DNA of 64,000 bases, from NCBI GenBank assembly GCA_963422465.1, contig OY730169.1:2294001-2358000 (forward strand). The letters run 5' to 3'. This DNA comes from Lichina pygmaea. Lineage: Eukaryota > Ascomycota > Lichinomycetes > Lichinales > Lichinaceae. Positions 12,530 to 22,937 of the stretch are shown piece by piece (within the stretch, counting starts at the first letter, position 1; each line of letters begins with the position of its first letter). Both the position numbers and the translations under genes were made by a program. The notes under the pieces are model-generated. The model did not search any database and was not told where the DNA came from. It worked only from the letters and a program-made list of their open reading frames with translations.

Positions 12530-13749
12530 GCACACCACCGTCGGGTGAACCGACCAACCACCCCACACTCCCCCCCCCCCCCCCCCCTCCCCTTCCCTCT
12601 TCCCCCCTTCCCCCCAGCAGGCCAAGCAGTGTGCCCAGGCAGCAACCGATGAAAAAGAAGCAAAACAATAAAAAGTCGTCACCGATGGAAAATGTCAAGT
12701 ACGTTGGATGTATGACGGATAGAGAAGAGGAATGTGAGTGTGTGTGTGTGTGGGGGGCGTTGGAAAGATGAGGAGGGGATGGGATTGCGGCCCGCAGGGC
12801 TGAGCCTGGCTTAGTCAGTAGTGTTGGTCAGCTGCATAGAAGGCCCATATACCGGTACCGTAGCCCTCGGGTCCGAGAGGGCCTCGATGATCATCCCATC
12901 TCCTCCCCCCCCCCCCGCTCAGAGCAGGCCGTTGCCTTGTAGCTCCAGCAGATCGAGTACGAGTAGACGGAAAAAGATGTGTCGGCTGTGGAATTTCGGA
13001 TTGGATTGGAGATTCCGCTTGGACTTTTTGTGTTTGGACTCGACTCTTTCTGGTCGGACTTTTGATTTCTTCTGCTTGGGAACTTGTTCTTCTTCTATCT
13101 GGTCTGACGCGGTTGCACTTTTTTTTTCCCCCTGGTCTGATCTGGTCTGAACGTGGTCAAGAGGAGGAAGGATGAGCGTGTATGAACAGGGCTTTGTTGA
13201 GAGACGAGTGTAATGATGCAGGATGAATATGACAGACAGACAGATGTATGAAGAAGATTGACGACCGGTCATGCTGCGCAGTCTGTCAAGGAGTAGGGTT
13301 GTTTGACTGTACATGGATGTATCACTGCACGGGCAAGAGAGTGTCCTGCAGGACAAAAGGAAAACTTGTGGGTCGAGTCGAGTTGGGTTGACATGTGAGA
13401 GGCCAAACGGCAAGACCACATCAGGGAATGTATCTGCATCTTGCTGGACATGAGTGCTTCACGGCAAGTAGAACAGACGAACAGACTTCCCACTGAAGGA
13501 TGTAACATGCACATGAAGGGCATAAGGAGAAAATGGGAGGGAAAAGGCTCCACCTTGAAGCCCAGTGATGCAGGACCATGACATGCATGTACGCATGCCA
13601 TGAGTCAGTCCAGCCCGCCCAGGATCGACTATAGAATAACCAAACGCTCAGGAAAACATGACGCTGGAAAAATGACATACCGGACATGGAGGACGGAAGG
13701 ATCATCAACAATAAGCACGTGACTGCGAGATGGGAAAATAATATGGCTA
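11541..13749. other. Intergenic region with microsatellites and homopolymers
   Basis: I found no convincing gene. It holds an (AATC)n run at about 12033-12062, several GTAC/ACGT palindromes (12210-12400), a 30-bp G run followed by an 18-bp C run (12499-12587), and T-rich or pyrimidine-rich DNA that is probably 3' UTR of the receptor gene near 13.0-13.7 kb. Confidence 0.5.
12499..12587. repeat. G30 homopolymer followed by C18 homopolymer
   Basis: Thirty consecutive G (12499-12528) are followed 41 bp later by about 18 consecutive C (12570-12587). The pair could fold as a hairpin, or as a G-quadruplex on each strand. Run lengths in assemblies are often inexact. Confidence 0.85.
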
Positions 13750-15915
13750 TCATGGAAGATTCTGGCTGGGACGTGCGAATGTGGCGGTGGGGTCCCATTC
13801 GCGTAGTGACGTCGGTGGAGAGTGGGCGAGTCCGATCGACGGCGGAGGAGGAGAAGGAGGAGGAGGAGGAGAATGAGGAGGAGGGGGGGACGGCGGTAAC
13901 AATGTCTGCGAAGGGGGAGGGGGAGACGACGATAGCAACGTCTGCGGTGGTCGCGGCGACGAAAAGGAAAGTTGGGGCGAGTTGTAGGTGGCGGCTCGAC
14001 CAAAGAAGCGTTCGCGCGTCGTGTCGGAATCCCTGCTGGCCCGCTCGTCTCCGCTGTCGGGCCGGCCCGCGCTGCTGCCGCCGCCGTCGTCCTCGACCCC
14101 CGGCGCTTCGGGCGACATCATCGGCGTCATGCCAGCCTTCGTCGTCGCCGTCGTCGTAGCGTCAGGCCCGCCGACGTTGGGCCTAAGCTCCCCCTCGGGC
14201 GACTTGATGCCAGGCTGTTCGGGCGACTGCAGCATCTCGTAGGAGCGTGGCGGCCGATCGGAGAAGCTTCGGGCATCGATGCTGACAAACTCGTGCTGCC
14301 GCTTGAATCGTTTCCGGAACCAGTCTCGCCAGCCGAGCACCATCGACCATCGACCCAGCAGACCGAGACACCATATACCGTTCATCTGCAGAGGCGGCCC
14401 GGATCGGTCAGCGGTCCGTCGACGGCTCAATCACGGCGGGGAAGACAGCCTCACCGACAGGAGAAGGAGCACGGCCATGACCGTGGGCTCGCCCAGCATA
14501 ATCTTGTGTGCCATGTCGAGACATTTGTTCTTGTCACCGTCGTTGGAGACGAGGCAGAGCAGCCACGGCCGGGCTCGTTCCAGCATCTCGCCAGACAGCG
14601 TCATCGTTTGGTCGAGAAAGATGAAGATGAAAGAGAAGAAGACGACGTTGGTCAGGATCAACAGGACGACGGCGATGGGGCGCCATTGCAGCGCAGCAAC
14701 CCTCTTGACGCGTCGATATGCGTGAGCGGCGGTGGCGGTACGGACACTGCCGCTGTGGGAGGGCAAGGTGGAGCTGCCGTTGGTCTGGTCGCGACGGTCC
14801 TCGATGAGAGACTGCAGGTAGACCTTGACGCAGTAGCCGAAGCTGGACGATCCGAAACACGTCAGCTCGACCGATTCGGACGACTTCACGGGATGGTCTT
14901 GCGGGATGGTCTTGCGGGATGGTCTCGCGTACGTGGCAAACTGTACGACGATGGCGGCGGCGGCACAGGTCAACAACGGGGCCCAGAAGACCTGGAGGCC
15001 GTTGCGATGGTTGATGTGACAGGTGTCGCCGAAGCGGAACGAGACGCCGGTGAGCGCCAGGGACGCCGCGACCATGATGGCCGGGATGGCCCATCCGGCG
15101 AGCTGAGCGGCGACGAAGAACTTGCGTCCGGTGACGACCTGCCAGCAGATCTGCAGATGCAGAGCGAGGGCGCGCATGAAGACTAACGGTCGGGAAGCAC
15201 GACGCCTGGTCAGGGCTTGTTCGAGAGCGGGCCGGATCCGGAGCAGACTCACCCCACATGACGGCACACCAACCGCCGATCTGCAGCGCCGCGCCGGAAA
15301 TGGCACATGTGATGCTCGTGAGCATGTCGTTCGGGGTGATGTCGTTGTAGCATTGTGCGGGCTTCGCACCGAGCGGGATGATGAAGCCGAGCTGGACGTT
15401 GGGTCAGCCGTCCGGACCTCTCGCGCTCGGCGGGGTCGTGGGCAAGCTCACGTGCATGACGACGATGCCCAAGATCAGGCACACGCTCAGGTAGTGCCGA
15501 TGTGTCCGTTCGAAGGGAAGTACGGCAAAGGAGAGCAGCAAGGCGAAGCAGCAGACGATGCCGACGACGTTGATGTAGTTCGCGATGCGCGTCATCGCGA
15601 AGAAACCTGCGTCGGCTCCGGCATCAGCGACGGCGCCCGACCGTGACTTCGTCGGGGCGACGCGGCAGGACGACTCACTGTCGCGGTAGACCCAGTCCTC
15701 TCGAGGGCACGGCAGGCAACAGTTGACGGATCCGTCTTGATCGCCGGGCATCGGGGCGCAGTATCTCCCGGCGATGACTGCGACGCGGTCAGCGAACCAG
15801 GCCGGAGCGGGCCGTCGAGGACCGACGACGACGTACATCCACCGGAGCTGGGATATCTCGACGCCGGCAGGAACGGGGCCGGACAGGGCTCGTCGGCCCC
15901 GGTAGCGTTGGCCAT
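13750..15915 (-). CDS. Seven-helix receptor, fungal Frizzled/secretin-like GPCR
   Basis: Six exons on the minus strand: 15915-15837, 15777-15452, 15391-15253, 15182-14933, 14842-14455 and 14385-13750, all joining in phase at GT-AG introns of 59-90 bp (605 residues). The short ectodomain carries CPAPFL (residues 11-16), GRYCAPMP and a CCLPCP motif at 46-51 followed by DWVY. Then come hydrophobic segments including VVGIVCCFALLLSFAVLP, a GFIIPLGAKPAQC loop, GGWCAVMW, and the motifs LHLQICW, GVSFRFG, CHINH and GYCVKVYL. This pattern matches the family-2/Frizzled-like receptors of ascomycetes, which probably signal from the plasma membrane through G proteins; the ligand is unknown. The cytoplasmic tail is long, Ser/Pro-rich and ends in polyproline runs. 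There is no obvious cleaved signal peptide at the chosen ATG. The long open frame on the opposite strand is a GC-rich shadow. Confidence 0.85.
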
Positions 15916-18900
15916 CTTCTCACGACACCGCCCCTGGCGGGGGGTTCCTCTCGCGCTCGACCCACCACGGCGGCGATCGAGCGAGGCTCGCCGCTCAGAC
16001 AGCTCGAGATCCGAGTCGAGCAAGCGCGGCCGTCGGCGATGAGGGCAGCTCCGTCGTCGAGGACGCACGGCATACAGAGCCCGGGTACGGTCGACAGACG
16101 CGATCGGGGCGTCAGGCGGCCAGGATCATCGATGTCGGTGGCTGTCCGGTCCTTCGGTCCTGGGAGGAGGACGCAGCTGCTGGCGCGCAGGAGCTCTCTT
16201 TAGAGAAGTGGGCGACGACCGGGATCGAGGCTAGCACGACATGGCGCGCACCGGTGCCGAACCGGAGCCCTCTCACGTCAACGTCGAGTCGGGTCGAGTC
16301 GAGCGGGCGAAGAATCGGCTTCGAAGGCGCGAAGGAGCGGGCCGGCGCCGTTCAGTGTCGCACGAAGGTGGCCTCGATCCGCGACGGTGCTGGCGTCGGT
16401 CCTAGAGGGCGTCGGTCTCGTCCAGCTCTCGGCCAGGTCGATGCAAGCGACGAGCAGGCGCAGGGCTAGACTAGCTGTAATTTCTCGACGCTAGGTGACG
16501 ATCTCCTGGGGGTTCGGGGACGAGTACCTCCGTACTTGTACCGCGCCGTATGTCGTCTCGCTTCGACGTGGATGTTGTGTGGAGCGAGTGCGTGCGCGAC
16601 GTACGGGTGCTTGCAGGGGCCCCCCATCCGGGGCTCACGATAGGCCCGAGCGATCCCGCATGGGAGGGCGCCGTCCACGGGTCCCCTTCACCGTCCGTGC
16701 TCGCACCAACTGAAGGTGGTCAAGGGCGCGCGGGCGGCGGTCGAAGCTGCCCTGCCAATTGGGGAGCGCGGCGCCGGCGCACGACGACGGTCCACATGGG
16801 GACCGGTAAGCCGGGCGCCCGATACGCCGATGCCCGTCCCATTCGGGATGACGGACGAGCAAGGGCCAGTAGGGCGCTACCGACTGCCATGCGCGCCGTG
16901 TGAAGGATGCTCGCAGTGGCTGGAAAGTCGGTCGACCGGAGCCGGGACCGGGATCAGGACCAGGACCGGGCGGCGTAATCGCGCATGCTGGGGGCAGTGC
17001 CAAGATGGCATCTTTGACGTTGGCAGCGATGGTGGTGGCGGTGGGGGGTGTCGCTGGCCGCGGCTGACTCTGACCGATTCCGACCGGGGCCACCGCACCA
17101 GTACGGCGAGTCGACGCATCCCGGCTCCGCATCCGATAGAGTTCGACCGACTGCCCTACCGCTGCAGCCCTCTCGACCCTCCCATTCGGCCCACCTTAGA
17201 TCTCCAAGAAGAGAAGGCCGAGACGACCGCCTCCGTTCGGTAGAAACCTGGGCAATCAGGGACCGACGACGCGCCCCGCAGCCAACATCGCCGCGACGCT
17301 TGTATAGGCCAGCTCGAGGGAGCCTATGCCGCCCCCAAAAGCCCAACATAGGCTCCCTTTCATTTCTCTTCAGGCGACAGAGACACGCATACGTACGTAC
17401 GTACGTACGTACGTCTTGCATGTGTGAAGACGGAGACGGAGACACGGACAGAGACAAGCGCTTTGGTGGGGGGGTCACGGGGCCGAAGGAGGCTCCCGCG
17501 TACGTTGCTTCTCCCGAGATTGATCCCCCTACGACGGGGCTTCTGGACACAAGAGGAAACAGCCACGAAGCCCTGCCCGCGCTCGTCGCTGCCGTTTTCC
17601 CGGCACCGTGGTTGATCTGACGGCGGGCCGATGCAAGGAAGGTCCGTTCGAGCGGCTGGTCGGCCTTATGATGATGTGAGGAGGACACCCTCGCGCTCGA
17701 CGCCATTAACCGTGATGATCTCTTCTCCTCCCCCACCACCTCCTCCCCCCTCTGGTTCTTCTCCTTCTTCGGGCCATCTATCGCTTAAGATGCACTGGCC
17801 CTCTCGAAGGAGACGATGAGGTTCGTGTCGGTATGGTAGATGAAGAGGTCGAGGGACGTCCCCGGCCGGTCCAACATCGGCGCGCGCAGATCATCGATGC
17901 AGCTCCACCGTGCCTGTACGGGGCGTTGGTGGCACGATTGGACTGACTGTCGGTTGACGGCTCAGCTTCGCCTGGCTGGCGATCCAACTGCATCGTGTGT
18001 TGGGGGGGCCACCACGGCCACTCTCGAGTCGGTTGTCGATGTGGGACGGAGCTCTAACCTCGACGGTATGGGCTGTGTGGCGGAAATAACGTTAGCGAGA
18101 TACAAGTAGAAGTCTACCGCAGAGCCTCGGCGTCAAAACATCTGAAGCTAAGAGAAGACGTACAGCAGGCCAGAGAGAGGCAGTACTTATGAGAGAGGTA
18201 CCGATTCGGCAGCTTACCAAGGGTCTCTCGCTCGCGTCATTTCCGCTGCCCGAATGTGCCTTACGTAGCTTATCGCCGCCTTCTTTGACCGATCGCCTTT
18301 TGCCAGGTCGACAGGAACTTCTGCCGCACTCGTATTGAAGCTGCCCGATGGCGAGACGGTCGACATGGCTGTGCCCTCACGTGCCTGCTGGTGGTCTCGG
18401 CTCCTCTGGCGGTCTTCTGTCCTGTGGTGGCCTCCCGCGGTCCAGAGTTCAGATCTCTTCGCGGTTGAAACCCGCCGTGCCCGCTCGACGGTGGTGCCGG
18501 CGGCTCTTACTGGCCTTTGTGCTCTGGCGAAGAGCCCGCTGCCTGGAGACGTGTTTCTGGCTGAGACTGAGCCGGACGGCGAACAGGGCGTCCCGGCCGC
18601 GCACCGCGGAAACAGGCCGCTGCGTCGGCAGCGAATGGCTGCCTTTGTCTAGGCGCCCGTCCGCGAAGCGGCCCGCTTGGCTTCTCATGGCGCGTTATGT
18701 AATCATGCCGGTCACGTGTGGCCTGTCACGGTCTTGCAATTTCCAGTACTGGTACGAACGGCTCTAGAGCAGAGACTTCCCTAGAATGTGCTCGAGCTTG
18801 CCGGCGACAGCGGCCGTCAAGCAGCGTGAGCAGTAGGCAGCCACCACATGCGTAGTGCTAGGCCACCAAGAGTTGTTGATCGTAGCTGTAGTCCGTACGG

Positions 18901-20483
18901 TACGGAACAGGTAGGCGACAGGGCGGAGACGTCACGGCGATGGCACAGTTGACGACCGATGCTGTACCATGCTGTCCCCTGCCAGCTCCTACGACAGGGC
19001 TTGCCATTAGTTCCTCATCCGACGATGTTCTCACCGCATCAGGTGACGGCGCTCCATACGTAGAAGGGATCACCTTGCAAGGGTGGATGTCAAGGGTACC
19101 ATGTACGCACCTGATGATATCTTCGCTGCCCGATCTGACTGCAGTACATACGTACGTGTGGACTGGTATTGTCAGATCTGGGGGCGCTGACACCGCCGTG
19201 CCCAAAGCACTTTAGCTCCTCAGGGCTGTCTTCGCGCCAAGCGTCAGCATTGTTGTCCCACCTTCAGCACGGACCTCACTGCCGTTCCGGGACACAAACG
19301 ACAAGTTCGTCCTTCACTACCGCGACCTGGCAGTGAACGAGGATACTGTACGGATGTACCGCTGTCATTTTGTTTGCTGCCCTCGAGCAATCTTCGCCCG
19401 TTGAAGATTGTCGAGGTCTTTTCCCGTAGGAAGTGGCCAGCCAGTGCCATCTTGATTTGATACTTCATCGTAGTAGAGATTCCGGCCCCCTGTGTAGCAG
19501 ATATCTGCGTGGTCACACGCTCAGTCCACCAGAGCTGTTCATCTACCGCAGATCTTCGGCCAGGTCACACGAACGATAATTGGAAGAAAGATGCAATACA
19601 TGTCCATGCACGCACCTCTACGTACGTACTTACTGTGCGAATGTACGATCGAGTACCAGCACTGCATGCATTGCGAGATTCATGTGTATCAAGATCTTGC
19701 GCTGAGTGACAGGTCGGATGGTATCAGACCAATGCGAGTTCGCTCCCATAAGCTATCGATATGTCATCCGAGTCGGCCCGCTTGCTCTTATTCCTTGGCG
19801 TAAGTCAGCCCTAGCGCTAGGACAAAGCCCTCAGACAGCTGCAGTCATCCAAGGGTCCGGCAAGTGGATTGGGCCTCCCAGTCCTAGCATTTTCTCCGCA
19901 TTCCCCTCTTTCGACTGTGCAACTGTTGACAATCAGCAACAATCGAGTCACGAACATGCCCCCGCTACTGGATGAGGAAGACGAATGTCAAAGCGCCAAC
20001 ATCAGAAGTCCATGCAGATCATCGAGGCCCACTCAAGGACCTCTAACATAAGAGGTGTCAGAATGATTTGGATAGATGGAGTATCATCAGGTGAATGGAG
20101 CCGGCCTGGGTGGATGATTGCGTACCGTCATCGACGTATCGCAGGAAAGTGGACTCACGTTGCTGGTTGGCATTCACGCGCCGTCTGCTTGACAGAAAAA
20201 CTCAACGAGCGATGGTCGCTATAGCACGCTTACATCGAGAAGTTCAAGACGTATTGCTCGCTATGGAGCTTACACTTCTGGCAGCCACCTCATCGATAAC
20301 ATCTGGAGCGGTTGTTGCTTGCTCGCTTGGGTTTTCTGTCGACCGCGGTGTCACGGCGTCGTCGATGGAATGCGGCTGTCTTCGGCGGACGAAAACACGA
20401 CCGCCGATGCTAGTGAGATTTTGACTAGCGTCGGGTGGCCAGTCAGAGGCATTACGTAAGCATAATAGGGCAGCGCTCGGAGA
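15916..20483. other. 4.6-kb region without a supportable gene
   Basis: Open frames here are short, lack recognisable motifs and do not join through splice sites into anything I recognise. Visible features are a perfect (ACGT)n run at 17391-17414, shorter GTAC palindromes (for example near 19150 and 19620) and local purine/pyrimidine bias. It may contain lineage-specific genes or non-coding RNAs that sequence reading alone does not reveal. Confidence 0.4.
17391..17414. repeat. (ACGT)6 self-complementary microsatellite
   Basis: Six perfect ACGT units. The unit is its own reverse complement, so each strand can fold on itself. Shorter versions recur in many intergenic regions of this window. Confidence 0.9.
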
Positions 20484-20514
20484 AGCCCTAATGATAAACG
20501 ATCCAAGTCACGTG
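20484..20514 (+). promoter_or_regulatory. Putative Tbf1-type and E-box sites upstream of RPS13
   Basis: AGCCCTAA at 20484-20491 fits the ARCCCTAA motif bound by Tbf1 in ribosomal protein promoters of several ascomycetes. CACGTG at 20509-20514 fits a Cbf1-type E-box. They lie 80-111 bp upstream of the RPS13 start codon. The binding assignments are inferred from motif identity and position. Confidence 0.55.
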
Positions 20515-20594
20515 CCGCACATCGGACTTGGCCACGCTGACACGGCCGCTTTCCTGAAACGGTTCTCGACGATCAAGAGCAACAACGTCAAGCC

Positions 20595-21355
20595 ATGGGT
20601 CGTCTTCACAGCAACGGCAAGGGCATTTCAGCCAGCGCTATTCCATACTCCCGCCGACCTCCAGCTTGGCTCAAGGCTACGCCGGACCAGGTTGTCGATC
20701 AGATATGCAAGCTGGCGAAGAAGGGTGCCACGCCGTCCCAGATCGGCGTCGTTCTTCGAGATTCGCACGGTATTGCCCAGGTCAAGGTCGTCACCGGTGA
20801 GCGGCGTGCTTCTTCTTCTTCCCCGTCAAGCCTTGCTCGCCCTTCTCTGTCAGTCTTTCTAGGTGCTAACGGCGATGGTCCGGCAGGCAATAAGATCCTA
20901 CGGATCCTAAAGTCCAACGGTACGATACCTATGACCTGATATCTGCTCCGAACGATATCGACCTCCACGAGAACCGTGGGCGGCGTGATCTCGCGCCGCA
21001 AACGGCATGGCCCTCACCGGCACAGCCTCTGCTTGGTCGATAGACTGACGGAGAGATGTATCACCAGGTCTTGCACCGGAAATTCCGGAAGACCTCTACA
21101 TGTTGATCAAGAAGGTTTGACAAGACTGATACTTTCCCGCTTTCCTCGGTTGTTGTGTCCGTCGAAGCTGATCCTCGACAGGCCGTCGCCGTCCGGAAAC
21201 ACCTCGAACGGAACCGAAAGGACAAGGACTCCAAGTTCCGGCTCATCTTGATCGAATCGCGCATCCACCGACTCTCGAGATACTACAAGACCGTCGGTGT
21301 CCTTCCACCCACGTGGAAGTACGAGAGTGCGACCGCGAGCACCCTTGTGTCGTAG
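20595..21355 (+). CDS. RPS13: 40S ribosomal protein S13 (uS15)
   Basis: Exons 20595-20796, 20887-20919, 21068-21114 and 21182-21355 join in phase to give 151 residues, the normal length of eukaryotic S13. The N-terminus [20 protein letters not shown], the block [20 protein letters not shown], and the C-terminal block with [17 protein letters not shown] and RLSRYYK are diagnostic. uS15 is an early-binding protein of the small ribosomal subunit and contacts the 18S rRNA central domain. The introns are 90, 148 and 67 bp; the third uses a weak GTTTGA donor. I looked for a C/D-box snoRNA in the introns, as found in some animal RPS13 genes, and saw none. The gene runs tail to tail with SDC1. Confidence 0.97.
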
Positions 21356-21643
21356 ACGGGAACGGGGCGCCGAATGCGGCTGCGACGTTCTTCATGGGTC
21401 GTTGCAGGTGTTGACCGTATTCGTGGACAGCCCGGTGGCAGGTCAACTTGTCCAGCGTGGGAACATCTAAGCATGCTCAAGCTCAGTCTCGCCAATTGAA
21501 GTGCATCTCTCGACCGGCCGTCTCAGTTTCTTAAGCTCTACGATGATACTGTGCAAATCTGTAGATCTGATGAGGACACTTTTTTACAAAAACCCCCCTT
21601 ACGTGCTCTGCCGTTAAACGCTAGAGATTAGTCTTGCGAAGTG

Positions 21644-22627
21644 CTATGTTCCTTCCAATTCTTTGCTCCGCTGTAGCAGATACTCCCCCAAAAACCTCAG
21701 GGGATCACTCGGCCTGTCACAGCGACACTCATCAGCTCGCCGGGACCGAAGTTCGGATCCACCCTCCTCTGACCAGGGCACCTGACGTAGTCGTTGCTTG
21801 TCCTCACCTTTCGACCGCCAGTTGTCTCATACCCGCCAACAACGTCGGTGTCACTTTGCCGTTTAGGTACCGTCGACACGGCGCGCCATGCTCAACCGGC
21901 TGCATGGGAACGGTGGGAACCGCACCCTCGCCTGGCCCAGCGGAATTTTTCCCTCCCGTTGCTGTAGCATCTGGTACCCCGCCGGCATGACTGTTGCCAC
22001 CGGAGCGAACCGGCGTTGATGTGCGTGACCGCGGAGGCTGCTGATGGAGATGATGAGGCTGTGGCTGCTGGACGTGCGGACCCGCTGCTGATGGTGGGAG
22101 GACGGCCATCGGTGCTAGACCCGGAGCTTGTGATGGCGACGCCCCTCCAGGCGGGGCAAGCAGAGAAGAAGGTATTGTTCCGGAACTCTGTGGAATAAAA
22201 CATGAGCGTCAAGTCCACAGCTCAGAGCTTCCGGGAGGGGAGCCGAGAGGAATATCAGAGGAAAAGGCGCCGTGGTCGAAGCGCTGTAGTCGGGGCAGGT
22301 TGGACCACGCACCCCTAAGCTCTCCTGCTTGATATCTGTCATGACTACATCTGGCATCGCGGCATCAGCCATGCTGTAGCCGACGTCGGTATCAGCAACT
22401 GCAGCAGAGGGTGGAGGAAGCGAAGAGGTGGATTGGATAGGTTCAGGTTCAGATCGAGGTTGTGATCGTGCTGGTGTGGTTGCTAAAGACGACCCGTTGG
22501 TGCCTGTTCTGATGATGACCTGCGGCTGCTTTGCTGTGGCCCGTACTGTGGCAGAAGCGTCATCTTCACGTGTTTGCTTTGAGGTGCTGGAGACAGGGTC
22601 AATGCTTGCCATGGGGACTGGTGACAT
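21644..22627 (-). CDS. SDC1: COMPASS subunit Sdc1 (Dpy-30 motif protein)
   Basis: Exons 22627-22313, 22187-21808 and 21713-21644 join in phase (introns 125 and 94 bp) to give 254 residues. The C-terminus holds the Dpy-30 dimerisation motif, RRYLNGKVTPTLLAGMRQLAVER, continued over the last intron as PSDPLRFLGEYLLQRS. The motif is therefore split by an intron. The N-terminal 200 residues are low-complexity, rich in Ser, Pro, Gln and His, with an acidic DVVMTDIKQES patch. Yeast Sdc1 (about 175 residues) and human DPY30 (99 residues) are shorter, so this version has a long disordered extension. The product is expected in the nucleus as part of the Set1/COMPASS complex that methylates histone H3 Lys4. 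It is head to head with FAN1. Confidence 0.88.
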
Positions 22628-22937
22628 CCAATCCAGGTCAGGAGTATGCAGGTACGTGCGTACATATGAACCGTACAGGACTCGTACGAGTCGCTGATCA
22701 TTACTGTGATAGGGCTGTTCTAGGCGCGCTGGGCACTACTGTACTGGTAACTAACGAGGGCGATTGTTTGAGCCCTATCTTGCAGGCTCTTGTCGGCTAT
22801 TTACAGCTAGACCTAGTGGCATGGTAAGCATAGCGACGTCTCCGGCGCGGCTGCCTGCTGCAATGTTCTACTCCTCCGGCAATATCAACTGCCAAGATGT
22901 GCCTTGACTTGGAGATGCTGCTAATTAATCCAAGATC
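22628..22937. promoter_or_regulatory. Shared promoter of SDC1 and FAN1
   Basis: This 310-bp spacer separates the two divergent start codons. It contains a GTACGTGCGTAC palindrome near 22650 and TTAATTAA-like AT-rich DNA close to the FAN1 start. No specific factor site can be assigned. Confidence 0.5.

Noticed and set aside
13972-15186. 404-codon open frame on the plus strand
   Set aside because: It is antisense to the seven-helix receptor exons and crosses their introns without splice logic; composition is typical of a GC shadow.
16954-17739. 261-codon minus-strand frame in the gene-poor region
   Set aside because: Ser/Arg/Gly-rich random-like composition, no motif, and it runs straight through the (ACGT)n repeat.
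20797-21067. Possible intronic snoRNA in RPS13
   Set aside because: No paired C box (RTGATGA) and D box (CTGA) at proper spacing and no terminal stem were found in introns 1 or 2.
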